In this document: positions 44,870 through 56,853 of the stretch, piece by piece
Position numbering within the stretch: the first letter of the stretch is position 1
Layout of the letters: each line of letters starts with the position of its first letter
DNA from: Prosapia bicincta
Lineage: Eukaryota > Arthropoda > Insecta > Hemiptera > Cercopidae
Direction: 5' to 3'
Assembly: GCA_036971475.1 (NCBI GenBank)
Contig: JBAIZL010000001.1
Coordinates: 150,986,044-151,050,043, forward strand
DNA length: 64,000 bases
Translations under genes and position numbers: made by a program
Notes under the pieces: generated by a model
What the model saw: the letters and a program-made list of their open reading frames with translations, nothing else
Databases searched by the model: none
What the model was told of the DNA's origin: nothing

Positions 44870-45462
44870 AATTTAAATTAAATTGCAATTATGTTTAAGC
44901 CAAAACCAATGACTACACAATGGTACATTTAATTACGAAAAGTGGACTGTATAATAAAGTTAATAAAAGACATAACGTTTTACAAAACATAAGCATTAGA
45001 TTAGAACGGCTGCAAGTTTTCCTTATTGAACAGGATAAATCTACAGTGTAGCTTTCACGGATCAATATTGAGCCTATCTTGCCTAACTTGTTTAGTCAAG
45101 TGTTCCTTATCTGCGCAGGTGTCCCATAAATCTGCTGAGTAACGGAAAGTGGCTGCACGCTACAGCTTGTGACGTCACTACTGCGTATTGAATTAGACAA
45201 GGAAATAAATGCGGGAAATTACACAGGATTACGCAATGCTTGCAACTCAGCTTATTACTGTGAAATTTAACACGCTTCGAAATTGTTCGCACAATAAATA
45301 ACACTTGTAAATCACTAATAAAACTTATTTATAAAGCAAATGCCTCGCTATTAAAACTGAATAAGTTTCGAGGTTACTGAGAACTTTAACACTTGTTCTT
45401 TGCACTTTAAATGTTTATAGGTCGCTACAATACAAAAAAAATCCGGCACGGCGGGACCAAAA
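44870..45462 (-). other. BEL/Pao 5' leader with primer-binding site
   Basis: About 590 bp between the 5' LTR and gag. Next to the LTR on the coding strand, after a TTT spacer, comes TGGTCCCGCCGTGCCGGA (45440-45459 area), which begins TGG as a tRNA primer-binding site should. I could not assign the tRNA with confidence. Confidence 0.75.
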
Positions 45463-46237
45463 TGGAGGCGTCAGCTCCGCTAAAATATTAGAAAGAAGAC
45501 GAAAGAGAGAGATAGTCGCGGTCGTTATTGTGATTGAAATTGTACATGAATAAAATTAAGGCTGGCGGCAAAAATGCCTAATCGACAAAAAAACAGTGTT
45601 TATCACTAATTAAGCCTCGGGAAAAATAGGCACAAGTTTATGCTAAAAGTATTTGGAACTGATTAACACTTACCCTAAGCTGAACAAAGGGGTTACGTGC
45701 ACGGTAGGTTTGATGTCTTCTGGACTTCTGCAGCAGGGCCCTGGGTGAAGTGGTGATGTTCAGACGGCTCGTGCTGTAAAACTTAATAAACGGGGTTCAA
45801 TTCTAATGTTATTCACAATTGAAATAAGTCTTTAAATGATTGCGAGCGACTCCGTAACGGCGGCTTGTAACGGCGAGGTTAAGGCGCATTCGAACACGGC
45901 ACTTGGACTAAATAATGTACACTTTCGCGGTTAACGAGCATATAAAACAAGTACAACTAGAAACACTTAAATTTAGACATACGCGGGGCGAACTTAACGT
46001 CCACGAGGTTGGCGAAATAGGTTAAACCCGCAACGGACGTGCTGGTCTGTCTACGGCAAGCAAAAGACTGGGGGTTGAGGGAACTGTGCTAGAGTGGGGA
46101 TTAGGCGCGCGCGGCAAGGGACAACGTGGTCTTAAACTATCGACGATACACCATAGATTGAGCTATCGAATAGACAAAGCACAGGCTGATTAAAGTCGAT
46201 ACTGGAGCTGTTTAATCTACCAAAGCTGACTCCAACA
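45463..46237 (-). repeat. BEL/Pao 5' LTR
   Basis: 775 bp, apparently identical to 38269-39043. It would carry the element's promoter. ATTAT follows at 46238-46242. Confidence 0.95.
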
Positions 46238-46242
46238 ATTAT

Positions 46243-48502
46243 TGTTCAACTATTCATTAAAAGTAAGGAATGGTAGAAAGAAAAACAGTAACTAAATATT
46301 ATACTAAAAAGGTACAACAATTTTAAATGATTATTATTGATAAACAGAGGTAGTAAGAAGGAATGCATAAAAATAAATTTAGAGTATTATTATATAAGCT
46401 ATCAAATTATTTCATCCAAAGGAAATAGAGTGCAGGTTACATTTAATTCTATAATTTAAATAAATAATAAATAAATTAGTTAATACCATATAATTACCAA
46501 ATATTATACACTAAGAAAATTAATTTAAATAGAACACAAAAACTGAAAGTTAGAGAACATATATTTTATTCATATTATGTTAAGTCGATTGTAAATTCAA
46601 ATAATGAAACTACCTGAGTAAATAGTTAGGATGCAGAGACAATGAAAACCAAGGAACTATAAAGCTTATTGAACTGAAAACTCAGTACTTAATGTACTAT
46701 TAATTATCTGTTTAACAAATGTATCTGATATATAGAATTGTAAGAATAGATATTGTTTAATAAGCTGAATATTATTTGATGTATTCCAGCAAAAAATAGA
46801 ATATCATGAAATATGTGATTAATAATTAAATAAGAAAGCTAAAAACAAAAAATTAATGATAAATTCAATGTATGAATGTAGATTGTAGGAAAGGTATTCC
46901 TCATATTTTATTTGCATTCAAAAATTTGGGAGACAAATATAAAGAAAACTTATGTTTAAATATAGGCAGTAAAGAATGAGCATTGTGAGAAGCACTCCTT
47001 AAAGAAGCTATTTATTATAAATAATAACACTATTGTAAATCTGAAGACAGTAACCATAGTTAATGGGTGTTATTTCGTAAAACAATAAATGCATTCATAT
47101 TCATAGAAACATTAAATAGGAAATATAACAATAAGATAAAAGACACTTACATTAATGAGGGGCCAGTAGTATATTAATCCTATAAGCCGGCAGTTACTTA
47201 AGTATATTTTTTGCAAAGAGAGCCATCACTTCCAAAATCAGAAGCTTGCATCAGCACAAAGAAGTTTTGATGACAAATAGAAGATAGGCCTAGAATGTTG
47301 GAAATAAGTAAAGAAGGATCATTGGTGAATGAGATAGAAAGGGAAGCAATGAAAGGATGAATCGATGAAGGAATCCATGATTCAGGTTTAGAAAGTCAAG
47401 AAGTTAAGTTTATAGAGCCAGAGGGGGCAGAAGTTTGGTGAGCCGGAGAGAGAGAGGGGGGGAGCAGATAGGTTCTGGGACCTGGAGAGAGAGCATAGCC
47501 CTGGAGGTAGAGGGATCCAACCCTGAGAGCCGAAGATAAAGAGGTAAAAGGATAATAAAGAGGTTCCTCCAACATCTTAGCAACCAAGTGGACCATGCCA
47601 AACCCAAGAAATGCACTAGAACTTTTAATGTTTAGTATTGTCCAAGCTCATTCAAATTTGACAAAAGTACAAAATTAACTAATTGTTGAAAGTGAATTTT
47701 TGTAAATTTAAATTTAAAAGCCAACAAAGTAAGTTTAGAAAACGGACATAATAATTAAATTTATAAAAATAAATAAATAAACAAATAAATAAAATAATAA
47801 TTTCAATTACCTACAAATTGTTGTTTAAGATAATATTAGACCTAGTATTACAACTGTTAAATTGTAAGAGTTTCTTTTCTTTTGTTTTACTGCTGACATT
47901 AAATTAGCTGGTGATTCATTAATTTCTTGAAGTTAAACATGAATTAATTGTAACTTTTTTAGTATAATTAAGGTTTAGTTAAATAAGGAATCAGTGAGTT
48001 TTTTTGTATGATCCAGAAATTCTGAAAATCTTTTACTAAATTTAATCTGTTAGAAATACAGATTTGGCACCCAAATATATTAATACTAATATATTTTTTT
48101 AGTATCAATTAACTATGTAAATGGTTAATATCGTAAGGGCTTTGTTATTAAAATTAACTTTAAAAATTTTAAATCGTATAACTTTATGACAACAAAAGCA
48201 GTGGTATGTTATAAAGTTGGCTCCAATAGAATGAGCGACTACCATTATGTTATAATGGTACAAGGATGGGCTGGAAACAATTTGGTCTGAGGCAGAAAAA
48301 TAAGTGTTCATCATCTTTTATAATTTTGGTAATATTCCTTAAAAAATATTTCAATCTTTGATCTCTACAAAGCTGTTTGCAAATTTCCATTGTACATAGT
48401 AGTGATACAAAATGCAGGAAAACCGTTATATTTGGAAGTTCTATGTAAAATAAAGGTTTACAACTATTGCATAATAAAGTTAACTTGTAGCTTTTGTTTC
48501 AG
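46243..48502. other. Intron 9, last part
   Basis: AT-rich. A purine-biased GC-richer patch at 47410-47560 (GGAGAGAGAGAGGGGGGGAG) may be part of an old repeat, but I cannot classify it. Nothing else is recognised. Confidence 0.5.
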
Positions 48503-48594
48503 ATTCATGTTACAGCGAGCTCGCCACATTATGTGGTCAGTACGAAACATCTGTTAATGCAGTTCGAAGTCCATTTCCATTAACAAAAATTGTA
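48503..48594 (+). CDS. Cubn: Cubilin-like exon 10 (CUB E, middle part)
   Basis: A 92-nt exon. The acceptor TTGTTTCAG ends at 48502 and the donor GTAAGT starts at 48595. The first two bases complete an Asp codon from exon 9, giving FTY-DSCYSELATLCGQYETSV, in which LCGQ is the fourth-Cys context of CUB domains. It ends on a codon boundary after FPLTKIV and leads into exon 11. Too short for an open-frame search; supported by phase and motif. Confidence 0.85.
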
Positions 48595-50069
48595 GTAAGT
48601 GATTCTACTAATAGTAATAGGATAAAAGGATTACAGTAATATTTTTATAACAATCCCGCCAGTAGAATAATATTTAGTCAAAAGGTTATCATAAAATACA
48701 ACTCCTTACAATTTGGGATAGTTTTATCATGCTGTGTGTTTTGTACCAATAAAATGTAAATAATGTGTTATTGCATTAATGTGGATTTTGCATTAATTAA
48801 AATATATGATGAATTATATTTTTATTCTTACATTTAACACATTCAATGTGGTCGGAATTTATGGAGATACATAAATATTATGTTTCAGGTTTTTCTTAAC
48901 ATAAATTGACTCTGATCTTATAGTTTCACGTAATTATCAGGAAATCAAAAAGAGTCACATTCTTGGTAGGTGTATAAATTCTTTAAAGTTTTGTGGCACT
49001 CATGAACTTTCTTAAAGTTAATATACTTCATTTAATTATGGTAACTTTTTACATTTGTTGTCAATGATAGGAAATTGTCATTTGACAAGATCCTCAACTT
49101 TCAAATACACATGTCATATATATCACAAAATGAACTTTTAGACTGTATGTATAATTTGTACATGGATGATGTAACAAATAACGTAAACAATCCAGATTTT
49201 TTTCACAAGATCTCATTTTTTACAGAAGATTTTTAATTCGTTTATTTATTTTTAATTCATGTTCCAAATTTATCATACTTAAAAGACATTTTGAATCTTT
49301 TTAGGTTGTAGAAAATATAGGAAACTGAAAATAAATGTTTTATTTTTTCATCCTTAAATACATGTAATAATTTAAATTTAAAAAGAGCTTTATGTTTACT
49401 GTTTAATTCCATACAAGAAATATATAGATTATTTAACATACACCAACTTTCATTATGGTTTAAAAATATTTTCTAGAACTACTTGGTATTATTCCATTGG
49501 CAAAAAAAACTTACAGAACAAGCTTTTTACAATGGCTTAGAACATGGACCTTGTTCAATCTTCAGATTCATTTTTTGGGATAACTAAAAATATTTCTCTA
49601 TAATTTTTTAAAAAAGTGTTTAAACAAAGAGTAAATTATTATTGTAAATAATTCATGTAATAATTTACATTCCTTATAGGTGATTCACAAGCCAGGAAGA
49701 TTAGTATGTTGCATGCCCAATCTTTTATCAAATATATTTGATACAAGTGTTCCCAATAAGTTCTTCATAGAGTCATTATTTGGTATTAGTAGGACTTAAG
49801 TTCCATCAAAGTTTTAAATCTAATGGGATAATAGTTCAGTGTTTGGGATACTTCTAAAATTTCTGAGCCACATTGAATGTTTTAGGACGGTTTTGACCCC
49901 CAAAAAATTAATAGTCCCCGACAGTACCTGAAAACTATAAGAGTATAACAACCTGTGTCTATCTTATGGAATTCATAAGTACATTAACTGGGATTAGAGT
50001 ATAACACTGGAAATAGTGATTGCAGTGAGGAAGTAGACAAGGATTTCTTCTGGTCCTGATCAACAAATT
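48595..50069. other. Intron 10, first part
   Basis: AT-rich; nothing recognised. Confidence 0.5.
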
Positions 50070-50073
50070 TTAA

Positions 50074-51091
50074 CCCTTAGCACTCGACGGTTGGAGGAGC
50101 CCCGCTTAGCGTATACTGCAGTTTACTCGTATGTCGGTGGTCACCCGACACGATTTTTATTTGCCTATAACTCGTCTGCGGCTATACCCACGACATTCAA
50201 TCTTTTACAGTTTGGTGCTACACTCTATTGACAATAACTTTAACTAAGTTGAAAATGTCTATGAATATGTGAGTCATCACAAAATCTAGTTTGCCGCTAC
50301 GTTGTAAGCTGAAAGTGGGTTACAGTTTTGCAGGTTATTTGTTTACTCGTAGTTTGCCGTGGCTTCACGTGCAATTAGTGATTCTGAAATTCCTGATCTT
50401 TTACTTGATCCTGATTTATTAGAATGTAGTTCAGTTTCAAAAACAAAATAATTAAACCAACAGTTATTTGTAAATATAACCAGTTTATGGGTGGTGTAGA
50501 TTTAGCTGTTCAATATAATGAACTGTACAGTTTTACAAGATGAACAAATAAATGGTGGAGCAAAATGTTTTTCTGGCTATTGGATGCAGCTGTAGTAAAG
50601 AGCTTTATTATCTATAATAACAAAAAAAGATTTCACCAAAACTTGGTGAAGGAACTCGCTGACGATATCAGGAATAACCAGTGTAGTAAGAGGGGTCGGC
50701 CATCAACTACTGACAAGGAAGAGAGACTGAATGGAAAATTACATTTAATTTATTCCAATGATAAAAGTAACTCTAAGGATTGTGCAGTTTGCAGTGACAG
50801 GAAGATAAAAGGAGGCAGAAGGGAAACAGTTTTTTACTGCAAAACATGCAGCAGAAAACCAGGACTTCATCCGGAAGACTGTTTTCAAAGATATCATACT
50901 CTGCAAAACTACAAATAAGATAATAAAATCATTTACATACTGTATTAGTAAATAAAAATAGCTTAGTATACTAAAATCATGTAAGAGAAAACAAAGTTTC
51001 CCATAAACAATAATGCAACTTGCAGGTGAGGAATTTGTCTCAATTTAATTACAAGTGGAGAAGCATGTTAAAAAAATCCGAGTACTAAGGG
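50074..51091 (+). mobile_element. piggyBac element, internally deleted
   Basis: CCCTTAGCACTCG at the left and CGAGTACTAAGGG at the right are terminal inverted repeats with one mismatch, each bounded by TTAA (50070-50073, 51092-51095), the piggyBac target. At 1018 bp it is less than half of a full element, and it retains the transposase C-terminus. Confidence 0.88.
50455..50918 (+). pseudogene. piggyBac transposase C-terminal remnant
   Basis: KPTVICKYNQFMGGVDLAVQ (from 50455; YNxxMGGVDxxD carries the last catalytic Asp) is followed by a stop in frame, then FFWLLDAAVVKSFIIYNNKK (50565), the piggyBac RRW-FFWLLDVAVVN-type block. It ends with a Cys-rich region CAVCSDRK...VFYCKTC...PEDCFQRYHT (50780-50900), the family's C-terminal zinc-binding domain. 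The catalytic N-half is absent. Confidence 0.88.
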
Positions 51092-51423
51092 TTAAACCAG
51101 GGGAGCAGTTTAATAAGTAAACAACAATATATGCAAACAAAATAAAAACAACAATTGTCTGGTTGATATCAATAATAGATGGAAGGTAATCTGTTTCAAG
51201 AGTTCTCGAAAGCCCTTCATTATCGAACACTACAATGAGTTAGAAAATTGGTTTGTTTTCAATCTTAAAATGAATATGCTGAGTAGAAATTAATGTATTC
51301 TTACTCAGTTTCTTCTATTACTTCACTCTTTTCTGTATATACATTTATATATCTTATTCAAATTTTAACTTACACTTTTTAAAAAAGTTTTAACTTGCCT
51401 ATAGTAGCACTTACTTTGCTTGT

Positions 51424-51465
51424 TGAGGACGGCCGTTTCAGGAGATGTGTCCCTTTGTCAACTCA
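51424..51465 (-). ncRNA. Variant hammerhead-like motif, FB1 copy 4 left arm
   Basis: Stem I UGAG/CUCA, box UUGACAA, unpaired A, stem II GGGA/UCCU, GAAA, stem III ACGGCCGU (perfectly self-complementary), C at the cleavage position. Confidence 0.62.
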
Positions 51466-51809
51466 GACCGTAACTGATCTCAAGGTTTACGTAGGTTAGG
51501 GTGGGGGTGGAATATTTTGGTGGTGTGGGTGTATTTTCTGTGTATTAGGAGTTATGAAGTCAAAAAGTGTGTGTGAATTGTAATGTAATTGTGTATTGAG
51601 TATGTGTGTAGGGTGTAGTTTGAAGTGCCTATATATTTCGTATTGTTCGGTTGTGTAGCGTTGGTTATTTCTGTGTTGTTAAACAATTACATTACAACTC
51701 ACACACACTTTTTGACATCATAACTCCTAATACACACAAAATACACCCACACCACCAAAATATCCCACCCCCACCCTAACCTGCGTAAACCTTGAGATCA
51801 GTTACGGTC

Positions 51810-51851
51810 TGAGTTGACAAAGGGACACACCTCCCGAAACGGCCATCCTCA
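51810..51851 (+). ncRNA. Variant hammerhead-like motif, FB1 copy 4 right arm
   Basis: Stem I UGAG/CUCA, box UUGACAA, unpaired A, stem II GGGA/UCCC with loop CACACC, GAAA, ACGGCCAU, C. Confidence 0.6.
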
Positions 51852-51950
51852 ACAAGCAAAGTAAGTGCTACTATAGGCAAGTTAAAACTTTTTTAAAAAG
51901 TGTAAGTGATTACTAGTAGCTCACGCGAAGATGGAATTAACAAATGTTCA

Positions 51951-52797
51951 AATTTTAACTGTTAATAAAATGCTCTATATTCATCAACTCAAGTTCAAAT
52001 ATATATTTTTTTAAACCTGTATTGGATAACAATTTATGTATAATAGATTTTTCAAACAATAATTCATTAATTAAATTTAATGAATTAATTTCAGTTTTAT
52101 ATGGGAGAAAAACTTTCCATAAAAGGGGCAGAGTATACAATATATGTAGTTATTTAGTCTCATTTGGCTTAAAATAATTTATGATTTCATAAAACAGCTG
52201 ATTTTATGTTAGTATAGGTTATGTGGTAGAACAGTTGTTTTACCACATAGCAAAAGCTATGTTACTTTTCATATATTAATTTTTATTATTTAAGAAAACA
52301 AAAGATTTCTTTGTTGACCTAATCAGGAATTGAATTTTAAAAACATTGGTTTATATTACTTGTTTTTATAATAAAAACTAAATTGTCACCTTTCATTTTT
52401 CAGTATCAAATGTTATTTTAAAAAAATAATAAAACATTCAAGTTTGTTATGTCATTTAAGTTTACTTTGGAATGAGTTGATTGAAGAATTATAAACCATG
52501 TTTTTTATATTTATTTATTTTACATCAAGGTTAAGAGCATCATTTGATTTTACATGAATTGACCCGCTAGTGTTAAATATGTTCACATATTTCAACAACA
52601 CTTTCCAAACTGAAAGAATAGATCCCCAATTCTCTAAATAGATGAAGTGGTTTTTATAAAATTATTTTAAAGTTACAGTATATATAAAGTAGCTATGACT
52701 AGTTTCAGTCTCAAATATTTTTTAATGGTTTTTTTTTTAAATGAAATTGTTCGAATTGCAATAAACGTCCAATAATGCTGTAATGAAGTCACAGGAT
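51951..52797. other. Intron 10 sequence
   Basis: AT-rich; nothing recognised. Confidence 0.5.
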
Positions 52798-52804
52798 ATA
52801 TATA

Positions 52805-52851
<47 letters not shown>

Positions 52852-53041
52852 CTGTGTGTGTGAGTGCGCGCGTGTGTGCGTATACATATATATATAATTA
52901 ATAAATTTAAATATTTCAAAAACAAGAATGTTTTAATAAATATATTTATTATGAAGGAATAAATATACTCATTAAAAGTATTCTTGTTTTTGAAATATTT
53001 TTTAATTTATTAACTATATTACAAGAAAACATATCACCATA

Positions 53042-53106
<65 letters not shown>
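52798..53106. repeat. TG/TA microsatellites around a small foldback
   Basis: TG/TATG array at 52798-52890, an AT-rich inverted pair at 52895-53025 (TATTTCAAAAACAAGAATG and its complement), then a pure TA run at 53046-53106 that abuts the large palindrome. Confidence 0.85.
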
Positions 53107-53110
<4 letters not shown>

Positions 53111-53178
53111 TATGAAGTTAATAAATTACCAATTTTGAGTAATTTTATCCACCATTAAGTGCAATATTTTTACCTTGA

Positions 53179-53219
53179 GTGATGAGGCGCCTTTCGGTCT
53201 TTGACCATTGTCGAATCAC
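53179..53219 (-). ncRNA. Hammerhead-like motif, family H left arm
   Basis: Stem I GUGAU/AUCAC, box UCGACAA, unpaired U, stem II GGUC/GACC with loop AAA, GAAA, stem III AGGCGCCU (self-complementary), C at the cleavage position. The box departs from CUGANGA at positions 3, 4 and 8. Confidence 0.5.
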
Positions 53220-53656
53220 TGATTGTTCTCTGCTGTGGATGCTATGTCCGTGAAGCCGGTGTTTGTAGAAGTTACGCGCACTATTTCTTGATCTGTGTGT
53301 ATGAGGTTTCTGTATAGTATGTCTTCTGTATATGTTGTTTGTAAATTCATTAAGTTGTTGTGTAAGTTTTTATAAATGTGGTATTTTTCTAGTGAGTTTA
53401 GTTCTATTGGGTTGTTATTTATTTCCAGTATGGTTAGGTTATTTTCGTAATTTGTAATTTCGTGTTTATGGGAAATTAGGTGTGCTGCAACATTTGATAC
53501 TTTAGAATTTTTATTTTTGAAAGCTCTATAATGTTCTTCAAATCTTATTTTAAACGTTCTGGATGTTTTTCCTATGTAAAAGGCGTTGCAGTAAACTGCA
53601 ACGCCTTTTACATAGGAAAAACATCCAGAACGTTTAAAATAAGATTTGAAGAACAT
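53216..53656 (-). CDS. Penelope-like GIY-YIG fragment, left arm
   Basis: 146 open codons; the real element sequence begins near the centre with CNAFYIGKTSRTFKIRFEEH, the GIY-YIG core, then LISHKHEI and SLEKYHIYKNLHNN, and ends at a TGA within the ribozyme stem I. The first 20 or so residues are read from the opposite arm and are an artefact. The RT is missing. Undamaged reading frame. Confidence 0.75.
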   Translation of the reverse strand: MFFKSYFKRSGCFSYVKGVAVYCNAFYIGKTSRTFKIRFEEHYRAFKNKNSKVSNVAAHLISHKHEITNYENNLTILEINNNPIELNSLEKYHIYKNLHNNLMNLQTTYTEDILYRNLIHTDQEIVRVTSTNTGFTDIASTAENNQ

Positions 53657-53971
53657 TATAGAGCTTTCAAAAATAAAAATTCTAAAGTATCAAATGTTGC
53701 AGCACACCTAATTTCCCATAAACACGAAATTACAAATTACGAAAATAACCTAACCATACTGGAAATAAATAACAACCCAATAGAACTAAACTCACTAGAA
53801 AAATACCACATTTATAAAAACTTACACAACAACTTAATGAATTTACAAACAACATATACAGAAGACATACTATACAGAAACCTCATACACACAGATCAAG
53901 AAATAGTGCGCGTAACTTCTACAAACACCGGCTTCACGGACATAGCATCCACAGCAGAGAACAATCAGTGA
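53531..53971 (+). CDS. Penelope-like GIY-YIG fragment, right arm
   Basis: Mirror of the left-arm frame. The single residue difference (VAVN versus VAVY) arises only from the asymmetric AA spacer. The stop TGA (53969-53971) overlaps the first strand of the hammerhead-like motif. Confidence 0.75.
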   Translation: MFFKSYFKRSGCFSYVKGVAVNCNAFYIGKTSRTFKIRFEEHYRAFKNKNSKVSNVAAHLISHKHEITNYENNLTILEINNNPIELNSLEKYHIYKNLHNNLMNLQTTYTEDILYRNLIHTDQEIVRVTSTNTGFTDIASTAENNQ

Positions 53972-54008
53972 TTCGACAATGGTCAAAGACCGAAAGGCGC
54001 CTCATCAC
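53968..54008 (+). ncRNA. Hammerhead-like motif, family H right arm
   Basis: Identical to the left arm. Stem I can extend to six pairs. Five of the six hammerhead elements are intact; only the box is altered. Confidence 0.5.
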
Positions 54009-54075
54009 TCAAGGTAAAAATATTGCACTTAATGGTGGATAAAATTACTCAAAATTGGTAATTTATTAACTTCAT

Positions 54076-54121
54076 AAAGTCAGTGCAACGGAAAAACAAT
54101 GGATAATATTAAATATCAGGA

Positions 54122-54199
<78 letters not shown>

Positions 54200-54262
54200 T
54201 TGATATTTAACATTATCCATTGTTTTTCCGTTGCACTGACTTTATGAAGTTCATATATGAAC

Positions 54263-54301
<39 letters not shown>
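54076..54301. repeat. Family H tail foldback around TA arrays
   Basis: GTCAGTGCAACGGAAAAACA (54078) and its complement at 54222-54241 flank a TA run (54126-54198). A second TA run follows at 54266-54301. Confidence 0.8.
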
Positions 54302-54304
<3 letters not shown>

Positions 54305-54422
54305 TAGTCTATATATACAGTAGTCTTTGAGAATGCTGGAACTGTACACCGGCGAAAAGCTTCAGCAAAATTGTAAATGTTGAATAAAATACATCTTGAT
54401 TATGAACTTTTTGAAGTTATTA

Positions 54423-54425
<3 letters not shown>

Positions 54426-54468
<43 letters not shown>
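54426..54468. repeat. (TA)n microsatellite
   Basis: TA run directly left of foldback G copy 2. Confidence 0.95.
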
Positions 54469-54471
<3 letters not shown>

Positions 54472-54478
54472 TTAGTTT

Positions 54479-54788
54479 TGGTTGGTAAAGATTATTTAGA
54501 TTTTTTGGACTAGGAGACTGACAGACTTACCTTGGTAAGAGTCCACTTTGTAGTCTTGAAATAGAAACACATAAACGCACTTAAACAATGATATATTTCA
54601 ACCACACAGTGGTCTTTGTCAATCGAAGAGAAAACACAAAAAGAAATATGAGAGAATGAAATAAAATAATGCCACTGAGTGGCAAAGGCCACTGTGGGGT
54701 TGAAATATACGTTTAAGTGCTTTTATGTGTTTTATTTCAAGACTACAGAGTGGACTCTTACCAAGGTAAGTCTGTCAGTCTCCTAGTC

Positions 54789-54796
<8 letters not shown>
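54479..54796. mobile_element. Foldback G, copy 2
   Basis: Same ends as 25708-26046 (GACTAGGAGACTGACAGACT mirrored). The left arm keeps the hammerhead-like motif at 54586-54625 (-); the right arm has diverged (GGCCACTGTGGGGTTGAAAT). A poly-A then a TA run (54808-54850) follow. Confidence 0.75.
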
Positions 54797-54854
<58 letters not shown>

Positions 54855-55393
54855 AACATTCATAGAATGGACTATATAATGTTGTTTGAGAATTGGAAAT
54901 AACTCACACAAAATGTGAAATCGGAGAAATTCATTAAGAGATTGGTTAGTTTAAATTAAAACTAATTTTAGGTGAAGGCCTAGAAAAGGTTTTAACATAT
55001 AAAAAAGATTATGAATTGGAAAGAATGCGTTAGGAAATTTGTTGGATCAAATTACCTAACAAATTAAATTAGAACAAGATAATCTAATAATAATAAAATA
55101 TAAAAAATTGTAAACTGTGTTAACATAAGGCATAAGTAAATACTTGAAAGAGAAGGTGAACTCGATGGTGAACAATGAGATAGGGGTTATGTTTGTATTA
55201 ACCCATGCCAAACACACACATTTCGGAATTATTACAAAAGTAAAAAGCAAAGACACTGCACACACAAATAATAGTAATTAAATAAACACTGGAAGGTTTG
55301 TTGAGGATAAAATAGGTGAAACAGTATGTTAACCAAATTAAAACGGTTGAAAACAATTTCGTTAGTTGATCAGATTTAAAGCCAAGAAAGTAG

Positions 55394-55814
55394 GTCAGTG
55401 TTACAGTCAGTGTGCTGAGATGTGTATAATAGAAATGAGAGATAAAGTAGAAAATAAACAAAGAAGAAGAAGAGAGTGGCAGGAGGATACCTAGCCTCGC
55501 GACTTTAATCCTCCTCCCGGAAATACACATTATAAGAAGAAAACGGAGAGTCTACCCTAGCATGTGAAACCACTACCCCCACGAAACCTTTCCTCAATCC
55601 ATGTACCCGGAGGACAGAACCTCCGTGGGCTGAGTACATGACCCGTGGTACCATTTTTGGCAATGAAGCCCCGAAGCCCTGAATGGTCGCGGGCCCGTGA
55701 TCCCAAGCCACTTGCCAGGGATCGCTACAGCTTGTCTAGCCCTCCAGACGCCGGCTGGGACTTACCGCGCTTTCCAGGCTAGGCGGGACGCCGTACCCCG
55801 TCAGTGTTACAGTC
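55394..55814 (-). mobile_element. Retroposed insertion with 15-bp target-site duplication
   Basis: GTCAGTGTTACAGTC occurs at 55394-55408 and 55800-55814. Between them is a 391-bp segment, unusually GC-rich in its right two thirds, that reads GGGGTACGGCGTCCCGCCTA on the minus strand and ends in a pyrimidine-rich, AT-richer tail. The long variable-type duplication points to LINE-mediated insertion, either a SINE or a LINE piece. A 68-codon minus-strand frame inside is not recognisable. Confidence 0.65.
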
Positions 55815-56810
<996 letters not shown>

Positions 56811-56853
56811 AATTGTTAAAATGTTTGTACAAAAACTTTTTTTTGTTGAACAG

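Larger units (their letters stand above)
38269..46237 (-). mobile_element. BEL/Pao LTR retrotransposon, complete
   Basis: A 7969-bp element inserted antisense to the host gene in intron 9. A 5-bp target duplication ATTAT is present (38264-38268 and 46238-46242). The LTRs are 775 bp, begin TG and end CA, and I found no difference between them on reading, so insertion is recent. Gag and pol share one frame across a UGA. Its base composition is clearly more GC-rich than the host intron. BEL/Pao assignment rests on the gag type, the order protease-RT-RNase H-integrase, and motif style. Confidence 0.95.
51378..51950. mobile_element. FB1 foldback element, copy 4, with Penelope coding sequence
   Basis: The largest FB1 pair, centred near 51637. 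Beyond the shared tail and ribozyme region, the inner arms contain decayed GIY-YIG coding sequence: read on minus from 51680, TTEQYEIYRHFKLHPTHILN and HTLFDFITPNTQKIHPHH; the right arm repeats part of it. This ties FB1 to Penelope-like elements. Confidence 0.85.
53112..54075. mobile_element. Foldback H: 481-bp perfect palindrome carrying two GIY-YIG genes
   Basis: Arms 53112-53592 and 53595-54075 are, as far as I can read, identical inverted copies separated by only AA. Each arm holds the C-terminal GIY-YIG region of a Penelope-like element, followed outward by a hammerhead-like motif and a tail. The two open frames overlap at the centre because each continues into the other arm. TA arrays lie on both sides. 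Confidence 0.85.

Noticed and set aside
53216..53971. GIY-YIG proteins as possible host repair nucleases
   Set aside because: The domain follows the Penelope C-terminal pattern, lies in an inverted repeat next to tail sequence, and recurs with decayed copies.
55505..55711. 68-codon frame in the GC-rich insert
   Set aside because: No domain, and it lies inside a likely retroposed repeat.
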